DNA from: RAM1 sp943372515
GTDB lineage: Bacteria > Pseudomonadota > Gammaproteobacteria > Burkholderiales > Burkholderiaceae_C
Reading direction: 5' to 3'
Length of the DNA: 64,000 nt
Assembly: GCA_943372515.1 (NCBI GenBank)
Contig: CALRYY010000003.1
Location: 29,728 to 93,727 of the forward strand
Numbering within the stretch: position 1 is the first letter of the stretch; the number at the start of each line of letters is the position of its first letter. A program made the position numbers and the translations under genes. Under the pieces are notes generated by a model. It made no database searches and was not told where the DNA came from. It saw nothing but the letters and a program-made list of their open reading frames with translations. Shown here piece by piece: positions 1-11,929 of the stretch.

Positions 1-249
1 CCGCAGCTTTGGCGGCATGGCCTCCAGCAGCAGCGTCACGCGCACGAAGTCGCCATGCTTGAAGGCATGGGCCATGGCCAGGAATGACGCCGCCGCGCAG
101 AACCACGCCACCAGATCGTTGGCCCCGCCCACGCGCCAGCCAGCCCAGCGGCCGATGGACGCGAGAATCATCAGGACGAAGATCGCCAGGATGAACAGCG
201 CCGCCAGCCGGCCTGCGCAGTCAAAGATGAAGTCCAGCGTGCGGCGCAT
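1..249 (-). CDS. TRAP transporter small membrane subunit (DctQ family), 3' part cut by window edge
   Basis: The first 83 codons of a DctQ-type subunit are present; the rest lies beyond base 1. TRAP small subunits are four-helix inner-membrane proteins that join the periplasmic receptor to the large permease. The N-terminal segment has a hydrophobic helix, then the phrase AHAFKHGDFVRVTLLLE, which is nearly identical to the matching stretch of the second DctQ at 4894 and typical of the family. It starts 8 bases after the stop of the receptor gene at 258, so the two form one leftward operon, with the large subunit expected next. Confidence in the family is high; the substrate is inferred from neighbours only. 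Confidence 0.88.
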   Translation of the reverse strand, partial: MRRTLDFIFDCAGRLAALFILAIFVLMILASIGRWAGWRVGGANDLVAWFCAAASFLAMAHAFKHGDFVRVTLLLEAMPPKLR

Positions 250-257
250 TCAGCGGC

Positions 258-1223
258 TTATTTGCGGAACGCGTCCACGGCCGCCTTGCCGTCCGGGCCA
301 GCCTTGGCCACCCAGTCGTTGAGCATGACATCGCCGACTTTCTTCAGGTCGGTCATGAGCTGGGGCGCGGGCGTCACGATGTTCATGCCCTTGGCCTTGA
401 GTTGCTCCAGGTACCAGCCATTCTTTTCCTGGCTGACCTTCCAGCCGCGCTCTTCGGCGTCGGCGGCGGCCTTGAGCACGGCGTCCTGCGTGGCCTTGTC
501 CAGCGCATTGAAGGCGCCGCTGTTCACGATGACGGCGTTCTTGGGCAACCAGGCCTGGGTGTTGTACCAGTTCTTGATGTGCTCGTAGGTCTTGGAGTCA
601 AAGCCGGTGGATCCGGACGACATGTAGGAATCCACCACACCGGTGGCCAGCGCCTGGCTCAATTCCGCAGCCTGGATCTGCACGGGCTGTGCGCCCACCA
701 GCTCGGCGATCTTGGCGGTGGCGGGGCTGTAGGCGCGCCACTTCAGGCCTTTCATGTCGGCTACGCTGTTGAGCTGCTTGTTGGCATAGATGCCCTGGGG
801 CGGCCACGCCACGGTGAACAGCAGGCGCATGTTCTGCGCGCCCAGCAGCTTGTCCAGAGCGGGCTTCTGGGCCTTGTACAGCTTCATGGAGTCGGCATAG
901 CCGGTGGCCAGGAAGGGCACGCCATCCATGCCGAACAGGGCGTTCTCGTTCTCGTAGTTGACCAGCAGAATCTCGCCGATCTGGGCTTGCCCGCCCTGCA
1001 CGGCGCGCTTGATCTCGGGTGCCTTGAACAGCGAAGCGTTGGCGTGCACCTGGATCTTGAGCTTGCCGCCGGTGGCCTTGTCCACGTCGTTGGCGAACTG
1101 CACCAGATTTTCGGTGTGGAAATTGGTGGCCGGGTAGGCAGCGGGCAGGTCCCACTTGGTTTGTGCGAAGGCCGATGCGCCCAGGGTCAGGGCGGCGGCA
1201 ACGAGTCCGAGTTTGTATTTCAT
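258..1223 (-). CDS. TRAP transporter periplasmic substrate-binding protein (DctP family), copy 1
   Basis: A 321-residue periplasmic receptor with a signal peptide (MKYKLGLVAAALTLGASAFAQ, cleavage near residue 20). It captures a carboxylate and delivers it to a TRAP permease. The conserved receptor arginine is in LKWRAYSPATAK, the region that clamps the ligand carboxylate in this family. The ATG at 1223 is chosen because it begins the signal peptide and is preceded by GGAGAG; the longer open frame upstream runs into the divergent gene. The protein is clearly paralogous to the receptors at 3927 and 6898. It is transcribed leftward with the DctQ gene. Confidence 0.9.
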   Translation of the reverse strand: MKYKLGLVAAALTLGASAFAQTKWDLPAAYPATNFHTENLVQFANDVDKATGGKLKIQVHANASLFKAPEIKRAVQGGQAQIGEILLVNYENENALFGMDGVPFLATGYADSMKLYKAQKPALDKLLGAQNMRLLFTVAWPPQGIYANKQLNSVADMKGLKWRAYSPATAKIAELVGAQPVQIQAAELSQALATGVVDSYMSSGSTGFDSKTYEHIKNWYNTQAWLPKNAVIVNSGAFNALDKATQDAVLKAAADAEERGWKVSQEKNGWYLEQLKAKGMNIVTPAPQLMTDLKKVGDVMLNDWVAKAGPDGKAAVDAFRK

Positions 1224-1238
1224 GATCTCTCCGGGACA

Positions 1239-2036
1239 ATGGTGTGGATGAACGAGAGCAGCAGCATAAATGCAAATAGCGGGCCAGCCGCTACGGTATT
1301 TCCCGCGGGGCCTGTCCCGCAGGCGCCTGTCGCACCCCAGCCGGTGCTGGGCATCGTCATGCTGGACACCCGCTTTCCCCGGCCGCCAGGTGACGTGGGG
1401 CACGCGGCCACCTGGGGCGTGCCGGTCAACTTCAATGTGGTGAGGGGCATCTGGCCCGACAAGGTGGTGCGTTCCGCCAAGGGGCTGCGGGCCGGGCGGG
1501 TCACGCCCGCTTTCGTGACCGTGGTGCGCAACCTGGAGCGATCCGGCGTGGCCGCCATCACCACCAGCTGCGGCTTTCTGGTGCTGTTGCAAAAAGAACT
1601 ACAGGCCGCCTGCAAGGTGCCGGTCGTCACGTCCAGCCTGCTGCTGCTGCCGCGCCTGCTGGCAGAGCAGTCGCAGGTAGGGGTGCTGACGATCAGCGCC
1701 GCTGCGTTGGGTGACGAGCACCTGCGCAGCGCCGGTGTACCGCGTGACCGTGTGAAAGACGTGCTGGTGCAGGGCGTTGACCCCAGGGGTGAATTTGCCA
1801 CCGCCATTCTGGGCAATCTGGCGCAGATGGACCTGCAGCGCGCCGGCGCTGACGTGGTGGCTGCGGCTGAGGCGCTGAAGGCCCGCGCGGCGCAGCTGCG
1901 CACCGTGGTGCTGGAGTGCACCAACATGCCGCCTTATGCGCAGCAGATCCGGGACGCAACGGGGTTGCAGGTGCTGTCGCTGGGTGATCTGCCCGCTCTC
2001 AAGCCATATGTGGCTGAGCCACAGGAGACCGAATGA
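1239..2036 (+). CDS. Aspartate/glutamate(/hydantoin) racemase family protein
   Basis: About 265 residues in the two-cysteine, cofactor-independent amino-acid racemase superfamily. The likely catalytic cysteines are C111 in TTSCGF and C227 in LECTNM, the first and second half of the pseudo-symmetric fold. Such enzymes invert the alpha-carbon of Asp, Glu or hydantoins. The stop overlaps the start of the LysR gene (ATGA), so the two are translationally linked. The start is uncertain: ATG 1239 or 1248 leaves only 15-24 bases to the divergent receptor gene and has no good ribosome-binding site, and recognisable homology begins near VLGIVMLDTRFPRP, so an internal start near 1359 is possible. Substrate is not shown by sequence. 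Confidence 0.8.
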   Translation: MVWMNESSSINANSGPAATVFPAGPVPQAPVAPQPVLGIVMLDTRFPRPPGDVGHAATWGVPVNFNVVRGIWPDKVVRSAKGLRAGRVTPAFVTVVRNLERSGVAAITTSCGFLVLLQKELQAACKVPVVTSSLLLLPRLLAEQSQVGVLTISAAALGDEHLRSAGVPRDRVKDVLVQGVDPRGEFATAILGNLAQMDLQRAGADVVAAAEALKARAAQLRTVVLECTNMPPYAQQIRDATGLQVLSLGDLPALKPYVAEPQETE

Positions 2037-2953
2037 ATCTGCGATTTGTTGAGGCTTTCTACTGGGTGGCATCGCTCAAGAGCGTGACCCGCGCCGCAGA
2101 AAAACTGTTCCTCACGCAATCAGCCATGTCCAGCCGCATTGCCGCGCTGGAAGAAGAGCTGGGCGTGCTGCTGCTGGACCGTCGTGACAAGCAGTTTCGC
2201 CTGACGATTGCGGGCACGCGTTTTTTTACCTATGCACAGCGTCTGCTGGAATTGCAACGCGAGGTCAAGGCCGAGATGGGTTCTGGCGCGCCGCTGGCCG
2301 TCTCCATGCGCATCGGCGCGATTGAATCGGTATTGCACTCGTGGCTGATTCCCTGGATTGAAAAGCTGCGTGCCGACCACCCCGCGCTGGAGCTGGAGCT
2401 GACGGTAGAAACCACGCCCATCCTGGTCGAGCAGGTGCAGCGCGGCACGCAGGACCTGGTGTTTGCCGCGCTGCCCGCGTCAGCCGACGGCGTGCGCAGC
2501 CGCGCTCTGCCGCCCATGGAGATGGTCTTCATGGGCAACGCCCAGCTGCACCGCAAGCGCCGCTACACCCTCGCTGAGCTGGGCGAACAGGAAATACTGA
2601 CCTTCCAGCGCGGCTCGCACCCGCACGTGGCGCTGCTGGACCTGTTTCGCCAGGCGGCGGTGGAACCCAGGCGCGTGCACGCGATTTCCTCGATCTCAGC
2701 CATGGTGCAGCTGGTGCAGGGCGGCTTTGGCGTGGCCACATTGCCCAGCCGCGCGGTGCAGCGGTTGCTCACATTCCCCAACTTGAAGCAGCTGGCGTGC
2801 GACACCATGCTGCAGCCGCTGCCCATCCACGCCAGCTACCGCACGGACCCATCTTCACTGGCAGTAGAGACGGTGATCAAGTCCGCGTTTGCCTTCATTG
2901 ACGCCCAGCCCGGCGGCAAGCGTGCACCGGCAAAGCGCGCGGCATCACGCTGA
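2033..2953 (+). CDS. LysR-family transcriptional regulator
   Basis: A 306-residue LysR regulator. The N-terminal winged helix-turn-helix (residues 1-60) reads VTRAAEKLFLTQSAMSSRIAALEEELG, followed by the usual substrate-binding-like effector domain (about 90-295). The C-terminal tail is basic. It overlaps the racemase gene by 4 bases and precedes the DUF1445/TRAP/oxoprolinase series, so it probably controls one or both gene sets in response to the transported compound. Family assignment is secure; effector and targets are inferred from position. Confidence 0.92.
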   Translation: MNLRFVEAFYWVASLKSVTRAAEKLFLTQSAMSSRIAALEEELGVLLLDRRDKQFRLTIAGTRFFTYAQRLLELQREVKAEMGSGAPLAVSMRIGAIESVLHSWLIPWIEKLRADHPALELELTVETTPILVEQVQRGTQDLVFAALPASADGVRSRALPPMEMVFMGNAQLHRKRRYTLAELGEQEILTFQRGSHPHVALLDLFRQAAVEPRRVHAISSISAMVQLVQGGFGVATLPSRAVQRLLTFPNLKQLACDTMLQPLPIHASYRTDPSSLAVETVIKSAFAFIDAQPGGKRAPAKRAASR

Positions 2954-2968
2954 CGCCCCGTTTTGTAG

Positions 2969-2985
2969 CATCGAAAAAATCGATG
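2969..2985. repeat. Short inverted repeat, possible LysR operator
   Basis: CATCGA-AAAAA-TCGATG is a perfect 6-bp inverted repeat just after the LysR stop codon and about 25 bases upstream of the candidate promoter at 3008. It could be an operator for the adjacent regulator. It could also be a weak terminator of the LysR gene, although no T-run follows. The symmetry is seen directly; the function is inferred. Confidence 0.35.
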
Positions 2986-3007
2986 ACGTAAGCGGAAAAT
3001 TTTGAAT

Positions 3008-3036
3008 TTGAACAAGCCCTGATCGCCCACCACAAT
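3008..3036 (+). promoter_or_regulatory. Candidate sigma-70 promoter for the DUF1445/TRAP/oxoprolinase operon
   Basis: TTGAAC and CACAAT are separated by 17 bases, fitting -35 and -10 elements, with the transcript start expected near 3043 and a leader of about 40 bases before the GTG at 3084. A CACAAT -10 also appears in the candidate promoter before the OmpA-family gene. It is the only reasonable promoter pair in this 130-base gap. Confidence 0.4.
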
Positions 3037-3083
3037 CCGCCCATCGTCATGCAATTGACATGATTTGAAACAAAGGACGTGCG

Positions 3084-3908
3084 GTGGGATCAGCTCTGGA
3101 TTTGGCAAGGACGGTGTTTGGCGGCGACGGTACGCAGAACGCGGCGCATGTACGCGCCCTGATCCGCCAGGGGCTGTGGACGCACCACACCAGCGGCCTG
3201 GCTGACGAGCATGTGCAGGGCAATGTGGTGATCCTGCCCGAAGCGCAGGCCAATGATTTCCTGCGCTACTGCCAGCGCAACCCCAAGCCCTGCCCGCTGC
3301 TGGCGGTGTCCGAGCCCGGTCATGCCTTGCTGCCCACGCTGGGTAAAGACATCAACATCTGCACCGACGTGCCGCGCTACCGCGTTTGGCGCGAAGGCGA
3401 ACTGGTGGAAGAGCCCTGTGACATCACTGGCCTGTGGCGCAACGACCTGGTGACGTTTGTCATTGGCTGCTCGTTCAGCTTCGAGCAGGCGCTGATGGAC
3501 GCCGGGCTGCCGCTGCGCCACGTGCAGCAGGGCCGCAACGTGGCCATGTACCGCACCAATATCGAGACGCAGCCTGCCGGCGTGTTCAGCGGCCCGATGG
3601 TGGTGTCCATGCGGCCGATGAAGGCCGCTGCGGTGATCCGCGCGGTGCAGGTCACCTCCCGCTTCCCAGATGTGCATGGTGCGCCGGTTCATATCGGCGA
3701 CCCGTCACTGATCGGCATTGCCGACCTGTCTGCGCCCGATTACGGCGACGCGGTCGAGGTGATGCCCGATGAATTGCCGGTGTTCTGGGCCTGTGGCGTC
3801 ACGCCGCAGGCCGCCATCCGGCAGGCCCGCCCCGCGTTCTGCATCACCCACGCCCCCGGCGCGATGCTGATTACCGACCTTCTCAACACCCAGCTTGCCA
3901 GTTTCTAA
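3084..3908 (+). CDS. Putative hydro-lyase / D-glutamate cyclase family protein (DUF1445)
   Basis: A 274-residue protein of the DUF1445 family, related to mammalian D-glutamate cyclase, which interconverts D-glutamate and 5-oxo-D-proline. Bacterial members are usually annotated as putative hydro-lyases. Family-typical segments are the N-terminal RALIRQGLWTHHTSGLA, the central FVIGCSFSFEQAL with its conserved cysteine, and the C-terminal FCITHAPGAMLITDL. A GTG start is used, with AAAGGA about 8 bases upstream. It leads a rightward run with three TRAP components, another receptor and a 5-oxoprolinase-like enzyme, which supports a role in pyroglutamate or glutamate-type chemistry. The actual substrate is inferred. 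Confidence 0.85.
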   Translation: MGSALDLARTVFGGDGTQNAAHVRALIRQGLWTHHTSGLADEHVQGNVVILPEAQANDFLRYCQRNPKPCPLLAVSEPGHALLPTLGKDINICTDVPRYRVWREGELVEEPCDITGLWRNDLVTFVIGCSFSFEQALMDAGLPLRHVQQGRNVAMYRTNIETQPAGVFSGPMVVSMRPMKAAAVIRAVQVTSRFPDVHGAPVHIGDPSLIGIADLSAPDYGDAVEVMPDELPVFWACGVTPQAAIRQARPAFCITHAPGAMLITDLLNTQLASF

Positions 3909-3926
3909 AGTCAAGGAGCCATTTCG

Positions 3927-4892
3927 ATGAAAAAGTTCATGTTCAGCTTGTCCGCCCTAGCGATTGCCTGTGCGGCCTCGGCGCAGACCAAGTGGGACCT
4001 GCCTTCGGGCTACGGGGCCAACACCTTCCAGGTGCAGAACCTGCAGCAGTTCGCCGATGGCGTGGATAAGGCTTCTGGCGGCAAGCTCAAGATCGCGGTG
4101 CACCCCAATGCATCGCTGTTCAAGGCCAACGAGATCAAGCGTGCGGTGCAATCGGCACAGGTGTCAGCAGGTGAGTTCATATTGTCGGGCGCGTCCAACG
4201 AAGCGCCGGTGTTTGGTGTGGACTCCATCCCGTTCCTGGCTACGAGCTATGCCGATTCGAAGCGGCTGGACGAAGCGTCGCGCCCACTGCTGGTCAAGAC
4301 GCTGGCAGCCCAGGGCATGAAGCTGCTGTACACCGTGCCGTGGCCTCCGCAAAGCCTGTACTCGGCCAAGCCTGTGTCGGCGCTCAAGGACTTGAACCGC
4401 ACCAAGATGCGCGCCTACAACCCGGCCACGTCGTTCATTGCCACGGCCGTGGGCGCGCAGCCAGTCACCATTCAGCTGGCCGAGTTGCCCGCCGCGCTGG
4501 CGACCGGCGGTGTGGACAACTTCCTCACCTCCAGCGCCAGCGGCGTGGACAGCAAGCTGTATGAAAGCGTCAAGTACTTCTACGGCGTGGCAGCCTGGCT
4601 GCCGCGAAATGCCGTAGTGGTGAATCAGAAAGCCTTCGACGCGCTGGACAAGCCCACGCAGGACGCCGTGCTGCAGCAAGCCGCTGCGTCCGAGCAGCGC
4701 GGCTGGAAGCTCAGCGAGCAAAAGGATGGTGAGTACATCACCGAGCTCAAGGCCAAGGGCATGAACGTGGATACCGGCGCCGAGAACCTGAAGAAGGAAC
4801 TCAAGACGATCGGCGATCGCATGACGGCCGACTGGATCAAGCTGGCTGGCGACGACGGCAAAGCCGTGATCGACACCTACAACCGCAAGTGA
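3927..4892 (+). CDS. TRAP transporter periplasmic substrate-binding protein (DctP family), copy 2
   Basis: A 321-residue receptor with a clear signal peptide (MKKFMFSLSALAIACAASAQ). The ligand-binding arginine region reads TKMRAYNPATSF. It resembles copy 1 over the whole length, including TKWDLP just after the signal peptide and the PWPPQSLY segment, so the two arose by duplication. An AAGGAG site precedes the ATG. It is followed directly by its own DctQ (4894) and DctM (5509), making this the complete TRAP system of the locus. Confidence 0.92.
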   Translation: MKKFMFSLSALAIACAASAQTKWDLPSGYGANTFQVQNLQQFADGVDKASGGKLKIAVHPNASLFKANEIKRAVQSAQVSAGEFILSGASNEAPVFGVDSIPFLATSYADSKRLDEASRPLLVKTLAAQGMKLLYTVPWPPQSLYSAKPVSALKDLNRTKMRAYNPATSFIATAVGAQPVTIQLAELPAALATGGVDNFLTSSASGVDSKLYESVKYFYGVAAWLPRNAVVVNQKAFDALDKPTQDAVLQQAAASEQRGWKLSEQKDGEYITELKAKGMNVDTGAENLKKELKTIGDRMTADWIKLAGDDGKAVIDTYNRK

Positions 4893-4893
4893 G

Positions 4894-5496
4894 ATGCACA
4901 TGACCGCCAGCGCCGCTGCTTCCATGAATGCCGTTGCTGTCCCCGCGACCAAACCCCCTCTGCTGCGGCGGGCGCTGGACCGGGCTTACCTGGTGGCAGG
5001 CGCGCTGGGTTCGGCGTGCATCGCACTGATCTGTGTGCTGATGATCGCGCAGACGCTGGGGCGCCAGTTCGGCTTTCCCACCGGCGCCATCAACGACGTG
5101 GTGTCCTGGCTGTGCGCGGCGGCGGCCTTCCTGACGATGGCGCATGCCTTCAAGCATGGTGACTTCGTACGGGTGACGCTGGTGCTTGAAAAGGTCTCTG
5201 CCCCCGTTCGCCGGGTGCTGGAGCTGGCTTGCCTGGTTGTGGCTGCCGTGGCAGTGGGCTACCTGGCTTGGTGGGCGTGCCGGTTCACCTTTGAAAGTTG
5301 GCAATTCAACGAGCTGGCGCAGGGCCTGTGGGCCATTCCGATCTGGATTCCGCAGATGAGCTTTGCGCTGGGTTCCATCCTGTTCCTGGTGGCCGTGGTG
5401 GACGAACTGGTGATCGTGGCCAGCGGTGGTGTGCCGACCTTTGTGCGCCTGGTGCAAGAGCGCCACGCCAAAGGCGATTTTTCTTCTGATCTCTGA
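4894..5496 (+). CDS. TRAP transporter small membrane subunit (DctQ family)
   Basis: A 200-residue small TRAP subunit with four hydrophobic segments (about residues 32-52, 65-85, 105-130 and 155-178) and the family motif AHAFKHGDFVRVTLVLE. It connects the receptor at 3927 with the permease at 5509. It starts one base after the receptor stop; a second in-frame ATG at 4900 is an equally possible start. N-terminal residues are Ala/Ser-rich and poorly conserved. Confidence 0.9.
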   Translation: MHMTASAAASMNAVAVPATKPPLLRRALDRAYLVAGALGSACIALICVLMIAQTLGRQFGFPTGAINDVVSWLCAAAAFLTMAHAFKHGDFVRVTLVLEKVSAPVRRVLELACLVVAAVAVGYLAWWACRFTFESWQFNELAQGLWAIPIWIPQMSFALGSILFLVAVVDELVIVASGGVPTFVRLVQERHAKGDFSSDL

Positions 5497-5508
5497 AAGG
5501 GCACGACC

Positions 5509-6819
5509 ATGGACATCCTGGCTGTTGGCGCGATTCTTCTGGTATTGATGCTGTTCATGCTGTCGGGCGGCGTCTGGATTGCAATGACGCTGGCCATCTG
5601 CGGCTGGGTGGGCCAGGCCTTCTTCACCACCAGCCAGCCGGGGTTGAACCTGTTCTCGGCCTTCTGGGAAAGCAATGCCAGCTGGGAGCTGGCAGCGCTG
5701 CCCCTGTTCATCTGGATGGGCGAAATTTTGTTTCGCACCAAGCTCAGCGAAGAGATGTTCACTGGCCTGGCGCCATGGCTCAGCCGGGTACCGGGGCGGC
5801 TGTTTCACACCACCATCCTGGGCTGCGGCATTTTTGGTTCGGTGTCGGGTTCGTCCGCAGCCACCTGCGCCACGATTGCCAAGGTGTCGTTGCCCGAGCT
5901 GAAAAAGCGCGGCTACAACGAGAGCATTGCCATCGGTTCGCTGGCCACGGCCGGCACGCTGGGCATCCTGATCCCGCCGTCCATCACGATGGTGGTCTAC
6001 GCGGTGGCGGCGGATGCCTCGATCATCCGCATCTTCCTTGCGGGCTTTCTGCCGGGCCTGCTGCTGATGCTGCTGTTCTCGGCCTACATCGCCTGGTGGT
6101 CGTTGCGCCACAAGAGCGAGATGCCGGCCGACGAGCCCAGCACCACATTTCGCGAGAAGCTGCGGCTGTCCAAGAACCTGATTCCCTGTGCCCTGTTGAT
6201 CGTCTTCATCTGCTGGTCGCTGGTGGCGGGCTGGGCCACGGCCACCGAATGCGCGGCTTACGGTGTGGTGGGCGCCCTGGGCCTGGCGGCCTGGAGCCGG
6301 TCGCTGACCTGGCAGAACTTCAAGGAAGGCCTGGCCGGCTCGGCCCGCACCAGCTGCATGATCATGTTCATCCTGGCGGGCGCCGCATTCCTGACCAAGA
6401 CCATGGCCTTCACCGGTATCCCGCGTGAACTGGCCACCTGGGTCGACAGCATGCACCTGTCACCCTATGCGCTGATCGCCTGCCTCGTGGTGGTGTACCT
6501 GGTGCTGGGCACGGCACTGGACGGCATCAGCATGATCGTTCTGACCGCGGCGGTGGTGATGCCCATGATCCAGAAGGCCGGCTTTGACCTGATCTGGTTC
6601 GGCATCTTCGTGATCCTGCTGGTGGAGATTGCCGAGGTCACGCCGCCCGTGGGCTTCAACCTGTTCGTGTTGCAGAACATGACCGGCAAGGACAGCAACC
6701 TGATTGCCAAGGCGGCGATCCCGTTCTTTATGTGCCTGGTGGTCTGCATTGCACTGATCACCCTGTTTCCCCAGATCGTGACGATCGTTCCCGACCTCGT
6801 GATGGGTCCTGCGCGATGA
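5509..6819 (+). CDS. TRAP transporter large permease subunit (DctM family)
   Basis: A 436-residue inner-membrane permease, the ion-coupled transport channel of the TRAP system, with about twelve hydrophobic segments. Family motifs seen include GCGIFGSVSGSSAATCATI in the first half and the pseudo-repeat LGTALDGISMIVLTAAVVMP with EVTPPVGFNLFVLQ in the second half. It lies 12 bases after DctQ and is co-transcribed with the receptor at 3927. Length is normal for the family. Confidence 0.94.
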   Translation: MDILAVGAILLVLMLFMLSGGVWIAMTLAICGWVGQAFFTTSQPGLNLFSAFWESNASWELAALPLFIWMGEILFRTKLSEEMFTGLAPWLSRVPGRLFHTTILGCGIFGSVSGSSAATCATIAKVSLPELKKRGYNESIAIGSLATAGTLGILIPPSITMVVYAVAADASIIRIFLAGFLPGLLLMLLFSAYIAWWSLRHKSEMPADEPSTTFREKLRLSKNLIPCALLIVFICWSLVAGWATATECAAYGVVGALGLAAWSRSLTWQNFKEGLAGSARTSCMIMFILAGAAFLTKTMAFTGIPRELATWVDSMHLSPYALIACLVVVYLVLGTALDGISMIVLTAAVVMPMIQKAGFDLIWFGIFVILLVEIAEVTPPVGFNLFVLQNMTGKDSNLIAKAAIPFFMCLVVCIALITLFPQIVTIVPDLVMGPAR

Positions 6820-6838
6820 AGCTGTTGCTGAACCCGCG

Positions 6839-6861
6839 TTGCAGTGCGGTGGCCACTGCAA
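6839..6861. repeat. 8-bp inverted repeat between permease and third receptor gene
   Basis: TTGCAGTG-CGGTGGC-CACTGCAA is a perfect 8-bp inverted repeat in the 78-base gap between DctM and the next receptor gene. As RNA it forms a stable hairpin without a T-run, so it looks more like an mRNA-stabilising stem that boosts the receptor message than a terminator. A regulator operator is the alternative. Confidence 0.5.
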
Positions 6862-6897
6862 AAGCGCACCCTCCACGCCGCCGCTGAAGGAATCACC

Positions 6898-7884
6898 ATG
6901 AAACGCATCTTGATCGTGGCTGCACTGGCAGCTGCGGGGGGACAGCTTTGCCTGGCCCAGACCGCCACCCCCGCCACCACCTGGAAGCTGGCCACCGGTT
7001 ACCGCGCCGAGTCGTTCCACACGCAGAACATCATGCAGTTTGCAAAAGATGTGGAGCTGGCCAGCGCCGGCGCCTTGCGCATTGACGTGCAGCCCAACAA
7101 CGCGTTGTTCAAGCTCAACGAGATCCGCCAGGCCGTGCAGGACGGCAAGGCCGAGGCCGGCGAGACCATCATGACCAGCATGGTCAAGGACATTCCCATC
7201 GCCGGGGCCGACGCGATTCCTTTCGTCGTGAGCAGCTATGAAGATGCCAAACGCATGTGGGACCTGCAGCGCCCCTTGATCGACAAGCACTTTGCCCAGC
7301 GCGGCCTGAAGGCGCTGTACGCCGTGCCGTGGCCGCCGCAGGGCTTGTATGCCGGTGCGCCGGTTCGGTCGTCGGCCGACTTCAAGGGCACGCGCATGCG
7401 AACCTACAACCAGTCCACCATCCGCATCGCCGAGATGCTGGGCGCCACGCCGGTGGACGTGCCGATGGTGGAAGTCAACAAGGCCCTGGCCAGCGGCCGT
7501 ATGGACAACATGATCACGTCTGCCGTGACCGGGGTGGAGAACCAGGTGTGGGGCCAGATCAAGCACTACTACGACATCAACGCCTGGTTCCCCAAGAACA
7601 TCGTCTTTGTGAACCTCAAGGCATTTGACACCCTGAAGCCCGCCGTGCAGCAGGCCGTGCTCAAGTCGGCGCAGGAGGCCGAGACGCGCGGCTGGGCCCT
7701 GAGCCGCGGTGTCGCAGCCGACTCCACCGGCGAGCTGAAAGCCAAGGGCATGAAGGTGGACCGCATCCCGGCCGACTTTGAAGCCGAACTCAAGCGAATG
7801 GGCGAGAAATTCTCCCGCGAATGGGTACGATCTGTCGGGAACGAGGCCAACAACATCTTCGTGCCGTACTACATCCAACGTTAA
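6898..7884 (+). CDS. TRAP transporter periplasmic substrate-binding protein (DctP family), copy 3
   Basis: A 328-residue receptor with a signal peptide ending near LCLAQ. The ATG at 6898, after GAAGGAATC, is preferred to a longer frame because it begins the signal peptide. The ligand-binding region TRMRTYNQSTIRI keeps the arginine, but neighbouring residues differ from copies 1 and 2, which suggests a different or broader ligand. It has no membrane subunits of its own here, so it probably shares the DctQM pair just upstream. The 5-oxoprolinase gene follows 11 bases later. Confidence 0.9.
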   Translation: MKRILIVAALAAAGGQLCLAQTATPATTWKLATGYRAESFHTQNIMQFAKDVELASAGALRIDVQPNNALFKLNEIRQAVQDGKAEAGETIMTSMVKDIPIAGADAIPFVVSSYEDAKRMWDLQRPLIDKHFAQRGLKALYAVPWPPQGLYAGAPVRSSADFKGTRMRTYNQSTIRIAEMLGATPVDVPMVEVNKALASGRMDNMITSAVTGVENQVWGQIKHYYDINAWFPKNIVFVNLKAFDTLKPAVQQAVLKSAQEAETRGWALSRGVAADSTGELKAKGMKVDRIPADFEAELKRMGEKFSREWVRSVGNEANNIFVPYYIQR

Positions 7885-7895
7885 CCTCACGCACC

Positions 7896-11534
<3,639 letters not shown>

Positions 11535-11554
11535 AGTTGCACAAGGAGTTGGGC

Positions 11555-11929
11555 ATGGACATGACATCACGCGTACAGCGGTGGCTGGCCTCGGCCTGGG
11601 GGCCGCAGCGCAACGACGTTGCCGACAGCGAAGCCGCATTGCCACCGCCTGACCTGGACGACATCCGTCAGGCGATGCGCATGGCGGTGGCGCCCTGCAG
11701 CGACGAGCACCGCGCCCGGGCGGCCGGGCAGATCGCGCGCGCCGCGTCGGCTGTCGAGCTGTGGCTGTTGCGCTCAAGCCTGTACCAGTACCTGGCGCAA
11801 GACCTCGGGCAGGCCGAGGCACAGCGGCGCACGGCAGACCTGTTGCCGCTGTTTGGCGGCGCGGTCCCCGGCGTGGCACAGCGGCGGCAAATTGCCGACA
11901 ATCGCTCCCATGAGCAGCGCCTTCATTGA
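11555..11929 (+). CDS. Small protein of unknown function
   Basis: A 124-residue soluble protein that I do not recognise. It begins MDMTSRVQRWLASAWGP after a good AAGGAG site 6 bases upstream, and its stop overlaps the DinB-like gene start by 20 bases, so it looks translated and coupled. The middle (SVELWLLRSSLYQYLAQDLGQAEAQRR-like region) is predicted helical. No cysteine pair, signal peptide or membrane helix stands out. An alternative ATG lies at 11561. Confidence 0.6.
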   Translation: MDMTSRVQRWLASAWGPQRNDVADSEAALPPPDLDDIRQAMRMAVAPCSDEHRARAAGQIARAASAVELWLLRSSLYQYLAQDLGQAEAQRRTADLLPLFGGAVPGVAQRRQIADNRSHEQRLH

